From positions 1,339,001-1,403,000 of the forward strand of contig NC_019757.1 in assembly GCF_000317535.1 (NCBI RefSeq): a stretch of DNA of 64,000 nucleotides, read 5' to 3'. A model generated the notes under the pieces. The model saw only the letters and a list, made by a program, of their open reading frames with translations. It made no database searches and was not told where the DNA came from. Each line of letters starts with the position of its first letter. Position 1 is the stretch's first letter. The stretch is from Cylindrospermum stagnale PCC 7417 (GTDB taxonomy: Bacteria > Cyanobacteriota > Cyanobacteriia > Cyanobacteriales > Nostocaceae). Below, piece by piece: positions 36,988 through 46,998 of the stretch. The translations under genes were made by a program, and so were the position numbers.

Positions 36988-39900
36988 ATGGAAAAATCTT
37001 CCCCAAATAAAAATCCTAAAATGGCAATTATTGGGATGGATTGCTTTGTCGGTGGCTGTCAGGGATTAGATGCTTTTGAACGCAGTATTTATGAAGGTAC
37101 TCAGCACTTTATTCCCCTGCCTCGTCACCGCTCACAAGCCATAGAAATGCCGGAGCAATTGCTGATAAATCCTGAATTTGCCAATAAGATAACACCATTA
37201 GGAGCATACATCAAAGATTTTGAAATTGATGTTTTGAGATTACTAATACCGCCAGAAAAAGTAGATAAATTCAAGCCTGAAGAATTGTTGATGCTGAAGG
37301 TAGCAGATAATGCGCTGAAAGATGCCGGACTCCATCAACAGACAAAGATAGCAGTTGTAATTGTCACAGCAGCAGAATTATCTCTGGGGCAAATACCCGA
37401 CAGTGAAAACCTAGGTCAAAATCCAAATAAATTAGCTAGTTATATTTCCCGTCTCTGGGATTCTGCTAGTCCAGCATTTGCATTAACTGCCGAACAAAAT
37501 TCTGTTTTTCAAGCCTTGATGTTGGCTCAAAAACTACTAGCGAATAAACAAGTAGATGCTATTCTAGTTGGTGCAGTTGATTTGTCTGGAGTAGAAAATC
37601 ATCAGACAAATGTCAACACAGGTGTAAATACCCTCAGTTACGACCAAAACGTTAATGGTTCTGTCGTTGGGGAGGGTGCAGCCGCTGTAGTTTTGAAACT
37701 CCATGACACAGCAAAACAAGATCATCATCGCATATATGCAGTGATTGATGCTCTTGGACTGGTGGAAAATTCCCAACTCCACCCGGAAGCAGTCACCCAA
37801 GCTTGTAAGGTGGCTTTTAACTTAGCAGATATCAAACCAACAGATATTGGCTATTTGGAAGTTTTTGCAAGTGGAGTTCAACAGCAAGATCAGGCAGAGA
37901 TTCAGGGTTTAATCCAGGCTTATCGCACTACTGAACCACATCTAAGTTGTGCAATTGGCAGTGTAAAGGCTAACATTGGGCACACTTATGCAGCATCAGG
38001 AATAGTTAGTCTCATAAAAACAGCACTCTGCCTCTATCACCGCTACATTCCCGCAGTTCCCCAGTGGTCTAACCCCAAAATGCCAGAAGACTGGCTTTTG
38101 AGTCCCTTTTATGTTGCTCCTCAATCAAAACCTTGGTTTTTAGAAGCAGAAGCCACTAGAAGAATCGCTGCCGTTAACAGTATGGATCTAGATGGCAGCT
38201 ACGCACACTTAATTTTGTCAGAGGAACCAAGTCAGAAAAATTACAGCAGTAGATATTTAGAGCAAATGCCTTTTTATCTATTTGCGATCGCAGCTGATGA
38301 TCAATCAAGCTTATTAGAGCAGCTTTCCACCCTCCAACAAAATATCACAGATTGCCCTTCCCTATCTGCTGCCACTAGCCTGAACTTTACAGCCTTTCAA
38401 AAGCATCAAAAAGCAACTTACGCCTTAGCAATTCTCGGACGCAACGTTGATGAATTAACACGAGAAATAGAGCGGGCAATCCAGGGCGTTCCTACTGCAT
38501 TTAATACAGGGGAACCCTGGCAAACTCCCATAGGGAGCTACTTTACGCCCAAACCACTTGGAGCACAAGGTAAAGTAGCTTTTGTTTACCCCGGTTCCTT
38601 CAGTTCTTATATTGGACTAGCCCAAAATCTCTTCCGCTTATTTCCCCAAATTCACGATGACCCGGTAATCAAGAACGTTTACAAACGTGTCGCCAATATA
38701 GAGAAACTTCTCTATCCCAGAAGCTTGAAAAAATTACCTAAAAAGCAACTGGAAATTCTCGAACAACAATTGATAAATGATCCAGTAACAATGCTCGAAT
38801 CTGAAAGCGGCTTTGCTGGAATCATGACGGCAATACTCAAAAATTATTTCCAAATCCAGTCCCAATGTGCATTTGGATATAGCCTCGGCGAAACTAGCGC
38901 TATGCTGGCTCAGGGTGTCTGGACAAGCTTTAAAGATACCAGCGATTACTTGAACTCATCCCCTCTCTTTAAAACCCGCTTATCTGGTACTAAAAACGCA
39001 GTGCGCGAATATTGGGGATTACCCCAAGAGCAAGATAGTCAAGGGCAGGACTTTTGGAGCAACTATGTTCTCATGTGTCCAGTATCTCGCGTTAGAGAAG
39101 CTCTCAAACAAGAGAACCGCGTCTATTTATCTCTGATTAATACACCAGAAGAAGTTGTAATTTCTGGTGAAACGCAAGCCTGTCAGCGGGTGATTCAAAA
39201 CCTAAATTGTGATGCTTTCCCTACCCAAATAAAACACGTAATCCATTGCCAGCCAATGCAATCGGAGTACGGTGAGCTAGTGAAAATAAACACCTTACCT
39301 ATTCAAAACATACCAGAAACTGTTTTTTATTCCGCAGCCGCTTATGAACCCATTACCCTCGACAGTCATTCTATTGGTAACAACATAGCCAAATGCCTCT
39401 GTCAAGAGCTTGATTTCCCTCGATTAATTAACCGCGTCTACGACGATGGCTATAAAATATTTATCGAAGTAGGCGTTGGTAGTAACTGCTCAAGATGGAT
39501 TGGACAAACCCTACAGCAAAAAGAACACGTCACCATATCTGTTAATAGAAGAGGTGTAGACGATCATATTTCTATTGTTAAAGCTTTAGCAAAACTCCTC
39601 AGTCATCGGGTTAATTTAGACTTATCTCCACTGTTTTCTCCCTCACCAGTCGATTCAAGCCAAAACCAGTCAATCGTCAGAACTGTCAAGTTAGATAGTA
39701 GTGAAATTAGTGCCTATTATTTGGGTAAAAAAAACCAAAAATTTATCAAGGATACATCTTTGCACTCTCTAGTAAATACAGATGATAAACAGCAGTATGC
39801 ACCAGTAAAATCCAGTTATAGCTTAGTTGAAGAAAAACATCTGCCCAATTTACGCAACCCTCACTATCAAAAACTAAGTGACAACAATGCCCGCGTCACC

Positions 39901-40020
39901 AAAACTCACGCTGTTTTATTGCAGGCTCGGCAGGAATCACTAGAACAAATAAGTGTCATGCTTCAGCAGCAACTAACTCTTTACCAAAAGCTAGTTGAAC
40001 AAGTAAGCAAACTAAAATAA
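36988..40020 (+). CDS. Chain-length-factor-like KS plus acyltransferase protein (HglC-like)
   Basis: 1010 residues. The N-terminal KS fold (about 1-440) lacks the catalytic Cys: the position is TAEQNSV with Q170, the hallmark of a chain-length factor, and the EAHGTGT block is EVFASGV while IGHT is kept. An AT-like domain follows (about 535-880) with S632 in FGYSLGET. The C-terminus is helical (about 975-1010, LLQARQESLEQISVMLQQQ), echoing helices in the synthase and possibly docking to it. In PUFA and heterocyst-lipid systems a KS-CLF partner sets chain length. AGGAG upstream of ATG 36988. Confidence 0.9.
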   Translation: MEKSSPNKNPKMAIIGMDCFVGGCQGLDAFERSIYEGTQHFIPLPRHRSQAIEMPEQLLINPEFANKITPLGAYIKDFEIDVLRLLIPPEKVDKFKPEELLMLKVADNALKDAGLHQQTKIAVVIVTAAELSLGQIPDSENLGQNPNKLASYISRLWDSASPAFALTAEQNSVFQALMLAQKLLANKQVDAILVGAVDLSGVENHQTNVNTGVNTLSYDQNVNGSVVGEGAAAVVLKLHDTAKQDHHRIYAVIDALGLVENSQLHPEAVTQACKVAFNLADIKPTDIGYLEVFASGVQQQDQAEIQGLIQAYRTTEPHLSCAIGSVKANIGHTYAASGIVSLIKTALCLYHRYIPAVPQWSNPKMPEDWLLSPFYVAPQSKPWFLEAEATRRIAAVNSMDLDGSYAHLILSEEPSQKNYSSRYLEQMPFYLFAIAADDQSSLLEQLSTLQQNITDCPSLSAATSLNFTAFQKHQKATYALAILGRNVDELTREIERAIQGVPTAFNTGEPWQTPIGSYFTPKPLGAQGKVAFVYPGSFSSYIGLAQNLFRLFPQIHDDPVIKNVYKRVANIEKLLYPRSLKKLPKKQLEILEQQLINDPVTMLESESGFAGIMTAILKNYFQIQSQCAFGYSLGETSAMLAQGVWTSFKDTSDYLNSSPLFKTRLSGTKNAVREYWGLPQEQDSQGQDFWSNYVLMCPVSRVREALKQENRVYLSLINTPEEVVISGETQACQRVIQNLNCDAFPTQIKHVIHCQPMQSEYGELVKINTLPIQNIPETVFYSAAAYEPITLDSHSIGNNIAKCLCQELDFPRLINRVYDDGYKIFIEVGVGSNCSRWIGQTLQQKEHVTISVNRRGVDDHISIVKALAKLLSHRVNLDLSPLFSPSPVDSSQNQSIVRTVKLDSSEISAYYLGKKNQKFIKDTSLHSLVNTDDKQQYAPVKSSYSLVEEKHLPNLRNPHYQKLSDNNARVTKTHAVLLQARQESLEQISVMLQQQLTLYQKLVEQVSKLK

Positions 40021-40212
40021 GCCAAAATTCAAAAATATACCATGACTAAGCTATTTGTGAGATTTGTGTTTTTTATTACTTAATAACACATTGAAAACAG
40101 TCTCACAAGTAAAAGTAATCTGGCACAGACTAATAAATTTTTCTAGCTATTAGAGAAATTTATTAAAATAAGTTTCTCGTCAAACGTCTCCTGAAATTAG
40201 AGGTTGGATAAC

Positions 40213-41886
40213 GTGATTGGCACAGATAATATCCTGAATAAACAAAACAATTACCTAAGATTTTCTAGCTCCAGGTTTTTTGGCAACTACAATCAAGTTT
40301 GGCAAGGTTATTTAGATACTGTATCTTTTGAGCAAGAGGGCATCAAATCTAAACTGCGGAATTTAGATAAACCTTGTTACATTATCAATAATAAAGGGCA
40401 AATAGGCGTTACCAATGAAGGTGACTGGGGTAATGCCAACAATGGCAAAACAGAACAAATGGAAATGCTAATTGCAGTTCCACCCCTGACAATTCAACAG
40501 TTAGGTGATCCAACTTTTCTAGATTTTCATGGTGTAAAATATGCCTATTTTACTGGGGCAATGGCTCATGGTATTGCTTCTGAAGAATTAGTAATTGCAC
40601 TAGGAAAAGAGAAAATTCTGAGTTCATTTGGTGCAGGCGGTTTAGCTCCTTCCCGCATTGAAGCAGCTATTAACCGTATTCAACAAGCCCTGAAACAAGA
40701 ACCTTACGCTTTTAACTTACTCCACAGTCCTAGCGAACCTGCTATTGAACGCCGTACCGTTGATTTATATCTCCAATATCAGGTGAGAACAATAGAAGCT
40801 TCTGCTTTTTTAGATTTAACTGACAACATCGTCTATTATCGAGCTGCGGGACTGAGTTTAAATGCAGCCAATCAAATTGAAATTAAAAATAAAGTCATCG
40901 CTAAAATTTCTCGCAGAGAAGTTGCCACAAAATTCCTTCAACCTGCTCCCATTAAAATTCTCAAACAATTAGTTGAGCAGGGTTTCATCAGTGAATTACA
41001 AGCAACTCTTGCTGAAAAAATTCCTATGGCTGATGATATCACCGTAGAAGCTGATTCAGGCGGTCATACAGATAACCGTCCGCTGATTTGTTTGTTACCT
41101 TCCATCCTGGAATTGAGAGATCAAATTCAAAGCAAATTTTGTTATCAAAAACCAGTCAGAATTGGAGTAGCAGGTGGAATAGCCACCCCACAATCAGCAT
41201 TAGCTGCCTTTATGATGGGTGCTGCTTATGTTGTCACTGGCTCCATCAATCAATCCTGCATTGAAGCTGGAACTTCTCAATACACCAAAGATCTACTAGC
41301 TCAAGCCGAGATGGCTGATGTGATGATGGCTCCGGCAGCCGATATGTTTGAAATGGGGGTAAAGCTGCAAGTTCTCAAGCGCGGAACTCTCTTTCCTCTC
41401 CGGGCACAAAAACTGTTTGACTTATATAAAAACTATGACTCAATTGACGACATTCCCCAAGTGGATAGAGACAAATTAGAAAAACAAATCTTGCGAAAAA
41501 GTCTCCAAGCAGTTTGGCAAGAAACAGCTACTTATTTAGCTCAACGAAATCCCGATAAATTAAGCAAAGCAGCTAATAACCCCAAACTCAAAATGGCATT
41601 AATTTTTCGCTGGTATCTGGGACTATCTTCCCGTTGGTCAAACTCAGGTGAAAAAGGTCGAGAAATTGATTATCAAATCTGGTGTGGACCAGCAATGGGC
41701 AGCTTTAATGATTGGGTGAGAACATCTTACTTAGCTGAACCTCATAATCGGAAAGTAGTTGATATTGCTTACCACATTATGACAGGAGCCGCCTTTTTAT
41801 ATCGAATACAAAGTTTAAAGATTCAAGGTCTGTACATCCCAGATACTTACAGTCAATATCGTCCAGTTAGGTTTACTAAAATTTGA
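40213..41886 (+). CDS. pfaD: PfaD-family FMN enoyl reductase
   Basis: 557 residues from GTG 40213, which has AGAGG at 40199-40203 (9-nt spacing); the TTG at 40204 is too close to that SD. TIM-barrel FMN-binding features: an ADSGGHTDNRP stretch (about 278-288 of the frame) and GVAGGIATPQ...GAAYVVTGSINQS near 320-350. In PUFA synthases and trans-AT systems PfaD reduces the enoyl intermediate in trans, giving saturated positions. It follows the CLF-AT gene by 190 bp and precedes the acyltransferase by 270 bp of AT-rich, gene-free DNA. Confidence 0.93.
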   Translation: MIGTDNILNKQNNYLRFSSSRFFGNYNQVWQGYLDTVSFEQEGIKSKLRNLDKPCYIINNKGQIGVTNEGDWGNANNGKTEQMEMLIAVPPLTIQQLGDPTFLDFHGVKYAYFTGAMAHGIASEELVIALGKEKILSSFGAGGLAPSRIEAAINRIQQALKQEPYAFNLLHSPSEPAIERRTVDLYLQYQVRTIEASAFLDLTDNIVYYRAAGLSLNAANQIEIKNKVIAKISRREVATKFLQPAPIKILKQLVEQGFISELQATLAEKIPMADDITVEADSGGHTDNRPLICLLPSILELRDQIQSKFCYQKPVRIGVAGGIATPQSALAAFMMGAAYVVTGSINQSCIEAGTSQYTKDLLAQAEMADVMMAPAADMFEMGVKLQVLKRGTLFPLRAQKLFDLYKNYDSIDDIPQVDRDKLEKQILRKSLQAVWQETATYLAQRNPDKLSKAANNPKLKMALIFRWYLGLSSRWSNSGEKGREIDYQIWCGPAMGSFNDWVRTSYLAEPHNRKVVDIAYHIMTGAAFLYRIQSLKIQGLYIPDTYSQYRPVRFTKI

Positions 41887-42117
41887 GTCTTTTAGATTAA
41901 TCTAAAAAGCTAATTCAATTAAAAACCTGGCTAAATAGAACTCAGCTATTTACCCTGATCAAGCAGCGGCATCTTAGAAAATAACGGCTTGCATATTAGT
42001 TAGGCATCCAAAAAAATATTTTTGTCAGGATATATTTTTTTTATTGTTGCTGCGAAATAGCTAGCTTTCGCAGAAATAAATATAAATTTATCCGGTTAGA
42101 AAAGAATAGTTAAAGAA

Positions 42118-42149
42118 TATCTGAATAGATTTAACTATCTATTCAGATA
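42118..42149 (+). promoter_or_regulatory. 13-bp perfect hairpin just before the acyltransferase start
   Basis: TATCTGAATAGAT (42118-42130) and ATCTATTCAGATA (42137-42149) around a 6-nt loop, ending 9 nt before the ATG at 42159, where no SD is visible. As RNA it could hide or shape the translation start, or be a protein site as DNA. Confidence 0.6.
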
Positions 42150-42158
42150 ATAGCAAAT

Positions 42159-43502
42159 ATGTCTGACAACAGAAATTTGGGACATCTTGAACAAGTCATG
42201 GAAGTTCTCAATGCCAGTGCCAAAACCTGGAATTTAATAACTGTTAGTCGCCTCAATAAACCTCTAAATAAAGATATTTTGAGACAGGCTATAGATATTA
42301 TTCAGTATCGTCATCCTCGTCTAAACTCTCGGATTATTAATTCTCAGGAGAGTCTAATTTTTCAAACAGAAGGGACACCCAAAATTCCTTTGCACGTTGT
42401 GAAAAAAATAAACAGTGAGCAGTGGCAAGAAGTGGTTAATGAAGAGATGAACAGGAAAATTGATAGTAGCCAAAATCTACTACGAGTGGTGCTTGTTTAT
42501 GTCCTGAACAATAACCATATTAGTTACCTAATTACAACAGCACATCATGCGATTACAGACGGATTATCCAGCATTCAACTACACTCAGAGATCTTAAATC
42601 ATTGCCAAAAGATTGCATCTGGTAGTCTACTTAACCCAGTTAATAGCTTGTCCCCACTGCCACCTATAGAAGAACTACTACCCCAATGGACAAAAGGTTT
42701 TAGAGGCAGGATAAGTAGCATTTTATTATTGTTACAACTGGCACTTCAAAAAATTTGGCATCGACCAGAAACATTAGGCTTTGAAGAGTACGTACCCATA
42801 GCCAATCGTCATTGCAATATTATTCACAGACAGCTTGACCCGGAGTTGACTCAACGGCTTGTAAATCGTTGCCGACAAGAAAATACAACAGTAGATAGTG
42901 CTTTATGTGCCGCACTGATGTTTACAGTAGGGAGAAAAATTATTAAAGGTAATAGAAAACAAGTGCGAGTGAACTGCCTATCATATCTAGATTTGAGAAG
43001 ACGTCTGGAACCTAAAATTGGTGAGGAGCATATGGCTGTGTTGGCAGCATCTATCATGGGATTTTATACCATCCAAACCAACACATCTTTCTGGGAATTA
43101 GCTCGGCAGGTAAAACAAAAGCTGGAAGTTGGGATTAAGCAAGGTGTTATCTTTAATATGATCTTGATTGCCAAACAACTCATAGATTTTTGTTTTATCT
43201 ACCCCAATCAAGTAGCTGCCACGGTATCTATTTCTAATATTGGCAAAGTAAACATCCCCAATATTTATGGTGATCTGGAACTAGAAGAAATCAGTTTTGC
43301 TGCTTCACATGCTTTGTATGCAGGTCTTTTCGTAATCCATGCATCAACTTTTCAGGAAAAAATGCTGTTAAATTTTGTGTTTTCTCAGCCCTCAATTAGT
43401 CGGCATCGGATGGAGGAACTTGTAAATAAAGTCATTCACTGCATTCTTGATGTTTGCGTCTTAAATTTAGATCCGTCTTTTCTATCCCAGATGGAAAGTT
43501 AA
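42159..43502 (+). CDS. Condensation-fold acyltransferase (PapA/WES-like)
   Basis: 447 residues. The active-site HHxxxDG is HHAITDG (H129-H130). N-terminal chloramphenicol-acetyltransferase-like half and C-terminal half with YLDLRRRLEP, resembling standalone condensation proteins (PapA-type, PF00668-related) that form ester or amide bonds between acyl carriers and alcohols. No adenylation or PCP domain is fused, so it likely acylates a lipid or sugar hydroxyl with a chain on the synthase ACP or the free ACP 66 bp downstream. Confidence 0.85.
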   Translation: MSDNRNLGHLEQVMEVLNASAKTWNLITVSRLNKPLNKDILRQAIDIIQYRHPRLNSRIINSQESLIFQTEGTPKIPLHVVKKINSEQWQEVVNEEMNRKIDSSQNLLRVVLVYVLNNNHISYLITTAHHAITDGLSSIQLHSEILNHCQKIASGSLLNPVNSLSPLPPIEELLPQWTKGFRGRISSILLLLQLALQKIWHRPETLGFEEYVPIANRHCNIIHRQLDPELTQRLVNRCRQENTTVDSALCAALMFTVGRKIIKGNRKQVRVNCLSYLDLRRRLEPKIGEEHMAVLAASIMGFYTIQTNTSFWELARQVKQKLEVGIKQGVIFNMILIAKQLIDFCFIYPNQVAATVSISNIGKVNIPNIYGDLELEEISFAASHALYAGLFVIHASTFQEKMLLNFVFSQPSISRHRMEELVNKVIHCILDVCVLNLDPSFLSQMES

Positions 43503-43567
43503 AGTATCCGGGGAAGACAAATACTATTTCACTGCTGTCCATGAACTTTTACTTTAGAGGTGTGTCA

Positions 43568-43873
43568 ATGAGCGAGAATATTCCTAATTTCCGGGTCAAG
43601 AATGCCTACACTACTGTGGAGATTCAAGAGTGGCTAATTACTAACATTTCTTATGTACTAGGAGTCGAACCAGATCAGATAGATATCCATGAACCGTTGG
43701 AAAACTATGGTTTAGATTCAGGACAAGCGATGATTTTAGCCAGTAAAGCTGAAAAGTTTCTGGGGTTTAAGTTGTCTCTTATCCATTTATGGTACTACCC
43801 CACTATTGAAGAGCTTGCTCAACGTTTAGCCGAAGAAGTGGAAGATTCTAAGTCAGAAATTTTTCAGATTTAA
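43568..43873 (+). CDS. Free-standing acyl carrier protein
   Basis: 101 residues with the 4'-phosphopantetheine site in YGLDSGQA. ATG 43568 (MSENIPNF) is chosen: AGAGG at 43556-43560 gives 7 nt spacing, whereas the long frame to 43454 overlaps the end of the acyltransferase. Probably hands an acyl group between synthase and acyltransferase or starts the chain. The LSLIHLWYYPTIEELA segment at the end of the ACP is the usual helix IV region. Confidence 0.92.
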   Translation: MSENIPNFRVKNAYTTVEIQEWLITNISYVLGVEPDQIDIHEPLENYGLDSGQAMILASKAEKFLGFKLSLIHLWYYPTIEELAQRLAEEVEDSKSEIFQI

Positions 43874-43930
43874 AACCATAAATCTTGTTGAATATCTGAC
43901 AATTTTTTTGGTATTGACTCCTTGGTAATG

Positions 43931-43970
43931 GACACTTCACTAAGATATAAAACTCCTTTAGTGAGGTGTC
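43931..43970 (+). terminator. 13-bp hairpin downstream of ACP
   Basis: GACACTTCACTAA (43931-43943) pairs with TTAGTGAGGTGTC (43958-43970) with one G-T wobble, followed by TTCTTCTCT. Could partially terminate the PKS-ACP transcript before the next gene. Confidence 0.5.
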
Positions 43971-44065
43971 TTCTTCTCTGAGTTATTGATTGTTAGTTTA
44001 ACAGCTAAACAAATTTATTCTTGTATATCTAAGTTTTAGTTTTGGTCAAGGGAGATTTGAAAAAT

Positions 44066-45937
44066 ATGAACGCATCAGAACTTTTGGAAAAACTGAATCA
44101 ACAGGGTGTTCAATTATGGGTAGATAACAACAAACTAAATATTCGCTCTCCCAAAGGAATCATTACACCAGAAATACAAATAGAACTAGCTACCCGTAAA
44201 GCAGAAATTTTGGCACTCCTTCAGGCAACGGATATTGCTACTAAATCTGCATCTGTCCCGCTAAGTCAGGGGCTAAGTTTGCAAACCATTGGACGGTTAA
44301 TTAGTGGATTTATTGGAGAATCACCTGCGGGATATCAGCCACCAATTATTAATCCTAAAGTGATGGCGCAAAACCTCAGTGTAACTTTTAGACCTTTACC
44401 TCATGGCTATAAAAATGAAGCAATTATTAAATTCCGACAAGAATTAGTAAATAAACTAAAAGTTTACGGGGTAAAGGTTCTCACTTGGGAGGAAGCAACG
44501 ACTGAATTTCGCTATAACATCACGCTGCCAATAATTAACTGGAATCAAAGCTTAAAAATGAAGGGTGTTAGAGCCGAAGTTGATGCAGTCATTGATATAG
44601 AAAGACCTAATTCTTTACTAGGAAAATTAGGAATATTTATTGCAGAAACTTTGTATACAATTTATCATAAGTGGCTGTTAAAAAATCGTGAAATGTCTGT
44701 GGTAAAAATTGCTAAACTGAGCAGTTGGGCTGAAGACCATGCAGCTAAGTATGTTGAAGATCCAACCAATACTCAGGTAATTATAATCACCGAATTAGAT
44801 GAAAAATTTGTTAACCCCCTACTGCCGTATCAAGAAAAAATAAATATTGGAATAAACACCTTAGTCAGAACATTTTCTGAAATTGTCATTGGTGTATCGG
44901 CTGACAAAATTTCTATTTTAAATATGAATCTTTCCGATTCTATTTTTGGGCAAAATGAAATAGAAAATTTTGTCTTAAAGTCACTTATTCCTAAAGTCTT
45001 TGTTCCCATTGCTCCCCTCTTACTGAGCCGATTTGAGGTGGGACAGTTTAACCCTCATGAATCTAATTATGCGGCAAAATTGGTTAAATTAGGTCAAGAA
45101 CTGGCTTCAACAGGTCTATTTCCACCTGGTTTTAAGCTTTCTGAGGTTATTAAAAGACAGTCTCATAGAGATATTGTCAATGTCATCGTTAACGGCAGGA
45201 CGGGTGTCTCTTATGGTTTTGTTGCTTATGCAGAACCTCCGCGCTATGTAGGACCACTAGAAATAACTGCCAATGAGTGGGAAACTCTTTTATCTGTTGA
45301 GGGATTTAGTAGTAATGAACTTCGTCAAAATCAACAAGGTAGACGTTATATAAAAACCATAATTGCTGAAGAAACTGTATTTAAGCAAATCCCCGATATT
45401 TGGCTAGTCAGTTCTCGTTCAGGTTCAAACAAAACAGACTTGTATCTTGAAAGTGATGTTATCCGTATTGGTTTGCAAGACAAGTTATATCTCCAATTAC
45501 CAGCAGGGGTTCAGCCTCAAATGGCAGATATCAAACCTTCTTATGATATCTATGTCATGCTTGCCATTAGTCTAGCCGCTGCTTTGTATACTCCAGAATT
45601 AATTAAAGATGGTGCGCCAATGGTTCACTTCCACGGCTATCCGTCATTTGATTGGTTTAAGCCTAACGAATACTACGTTGGAGTGGATAATCCTTCTGTA
45701 CCTTGTGGAACATATGAATCAGGAGTACTCAATTTTTTAGGTATTTCTAACTTTGCAAACAAACAGATCAGTAATATGGACTTAATTAGTTTGGTAGAAC
45801 CAGATCATGGGACGAATTTTATTGCCCATGATGGCGAATATCTAGTTGAAAGGTTGAAGGCTGGATGTGTAGATAAAACGATTGAACTAGGTGGTAAATA
45901 TTTTGCTTCTCTCAAGGCAAATCTAGCTAAAAACTAA
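44066..45937 (+). CDS. TubC-docking protein with unrecognised large domain
   Basis: 623 residues. Residues 1-55 form a TubC-type N-terminal docking domain (LLEKLNQQGVQLWVDNNKL, then TPEIQIELATRKAEILALLQ), normally placed on NRPS/PKS subunits. The remaining ~530 residues match no condensation, adenylation, ketosynthase or oxygenase pattern I know: an alpha/beta region (VRAEVDAVIDIERP about 180), an LLLSRFEVGQFNPHESNYA block, then YGFVAYAEPPRYVG and HFHGYPSFDWFKPNEYYVG, and a C-terminal PCGTYES. ATG 44066 follows AAGGGAG (11 nt). Probably an unfamiliar synthase-docked enzyme. Confidence 0.82.
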   Translation: MNASELLEKLNQQGVQLWVDNNKLNIRSPKGIITPEIQIELATRKAEILALLQATDIATKSASVPLSQGLSLQTIGRLISGFIGESPAGYQPPIINPKVMAQNLSVTFRPLPHGYKNEAIIKFRQELVNKLKVYGVKVLTWEEATTEFRYNITLPIINWNQSLKMKGVRAEVDAVIDIERPNSLLGKLGIFIAETLYTIYHKWLLKNREMSVVKIAKLSSWAEDHAAKYVEDPTNTQVIIITELDEKFVNPLLPYQEKINIGINTLVRTFSEIVIGVSADKISILNMNLSDSIFGQNEIENFVLKSLIPKVFVPIAPLLLSRFEVGQFNPHESNYAAKLVKLGQELASTGLFPPGFKLSEVIKRQSHRDIVNVIVNGRTGVSYGFVAYAEPPRYVGPLEITANEWETLLSVEGFSSNELRQNQQGRRYIKTIIAEETVFKQIPDIWLVSSRSGSNKTDLYLESDVIRIGLQDKLYLQLPAGVQPQMADIKPSYDIYVMLAISLAAALYTPELIKDGAPMVHFHGYPSFDWFKPNEYYVGVDNPSVPCGTYESGVLNFLGISNFANKQISNMDLISLVEPDHGTNFIAHDGEYLVERLKAGCVDKTIELGGKYFASLKANLAKN

Positions 45938-45982
45938 AACATAAATCGACTGTTTTTAGCCTTTGTAACAAATTAAAATAGG

Positions 45983-46022
45983 AATCGGGCAAAATTGATT
46001 TTGCAATTTTAGCTTCCCGATT
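45983..46022 (+). terminator. Hairpin between docking protein and SDR
   Basis: AATCGGG (45983-45989) pairs with CCCGATT (46016-46022), with an inner AAAATTGATTTT palindrome; no T tract. Weak candidate terminator or processing site. Confidence 0.3.
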
Positions 46023-46073
46023 AATCGTCATAATCACTACACCTTTTCGGAATTAAAATCCAAGCTACTAATA

Positions 46074-46928
46074 ATGAAAATTCTCGCAGATAAGACCGTG
46101 CTTTTAACTGGTGCTTCACGCGGTTTGGGAGTATATATTGCTCGTGTTCTAGCAAGAGAACAAGCAACCATAGTCGGTGTTTCTCGTTCAAAGTCAGGGC
46201 TAGATAAAACATCTGATGAAGTCACAGCTTTGGGAGGTAAATTTATCGGTTTTACCTTTGATTTAAAAAAGGTAGAAGAATTACCTATCCTAGTACAGCA
46301 AATTAATAAAGTTGTGGGTCCAGTTGATGTATTAATTAATAATTCTGGGATAGAGCTTTATCGAGCTTTCGCCGATTATTCTCTAGAGGATCTCCAGTCT
46401 GTCTTAACAACTAATCTACTGTCTGCTATCGAATTAACCCGTTTGTTATTACCAAGTATGTTAGAGCGCGATAGTGGACACATTGTTAATATTGCATCTC
46501 TGGCTGGTAAAAAGGGAGTTCCTTACAACAGTATTTATTCAGCTACTAAAGCTGGTTTGATCATTTGGACTGATGCTCTGCGCCAAGAATTAGCTAGTAC
46601 TGGTATGAATATCTCAGTGATCTGTCCAGGATATATCTCCGAAACTGGAATGACTTTTGATAGTCGCATACCTGCTCCTAGATTAGCGGGTGTTTCCACA
46701 CCAACAGAGGTGGCGAATGCAGTCATTAAAGCTATTAAGCAAAATGAAGCAGAGGTGATTGTTAATGAAAGTCGGATTACAGAAAACCTGACCAAAGTAA
46801 TGTTTGCTATTGGACAGCTTTATCCGCAATTTTTAGATGCAGTTTATCAGTGGCTTGATGTAGTTAATTTGAATCAAAAGCGGGCGAAAAGTTTTCTCAA
46901 AAATCGATATCAACGTGTCAGTAAGTAA
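46074..46928 (+). CDS. Short-chain dehydrogenase/reductase
   Basis: 284 residues of the classical SDR family: NAD(P) motif TGASRGLG (12-19), NNSG, and the YxxxK catalytic pair in YSATK (about 156-160), with IASLAG preceding. Family members reduce or oxidise ketones and alcohols and resemble HetN/FabG. Here it would adjust an oxygen function of the lipid chain. ATG 46074 lies 136 bp after the docking protein; spacing to the following epimerase is 70 bp. Confidence 0.9.
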   Translation: MKILADKTVLLTGASRGLGVYIARVLAREQATIVGVSRSKSGLDKTSDEVTALGGKFIGFTFDLKKVEELPILVQQINKVVGPVDVLINNSGIELYRAFADYSLEDLQSVLTTNLLSAIELTRLLLPSMLERDSGHIVNIASLAGKKGVPYNSIYSATKAGLIIWTDALRQELASTGMNISVICPGYISETGMTFDSRIPAPRLAGVSTPTEVANAVIKAIKQNEAEVIVNESRITENLTKVMFAIGQLYPQFLDAVYQWLDVVNLNQKRAKSFLKNRYQRVSK

Positions 46929-46998
46929 CAGTTTAAACTTGTCAGTTTTTACTGAGTAGACTGCCTGATATTCTACCCAATTTTAGTGACTAAATTAC

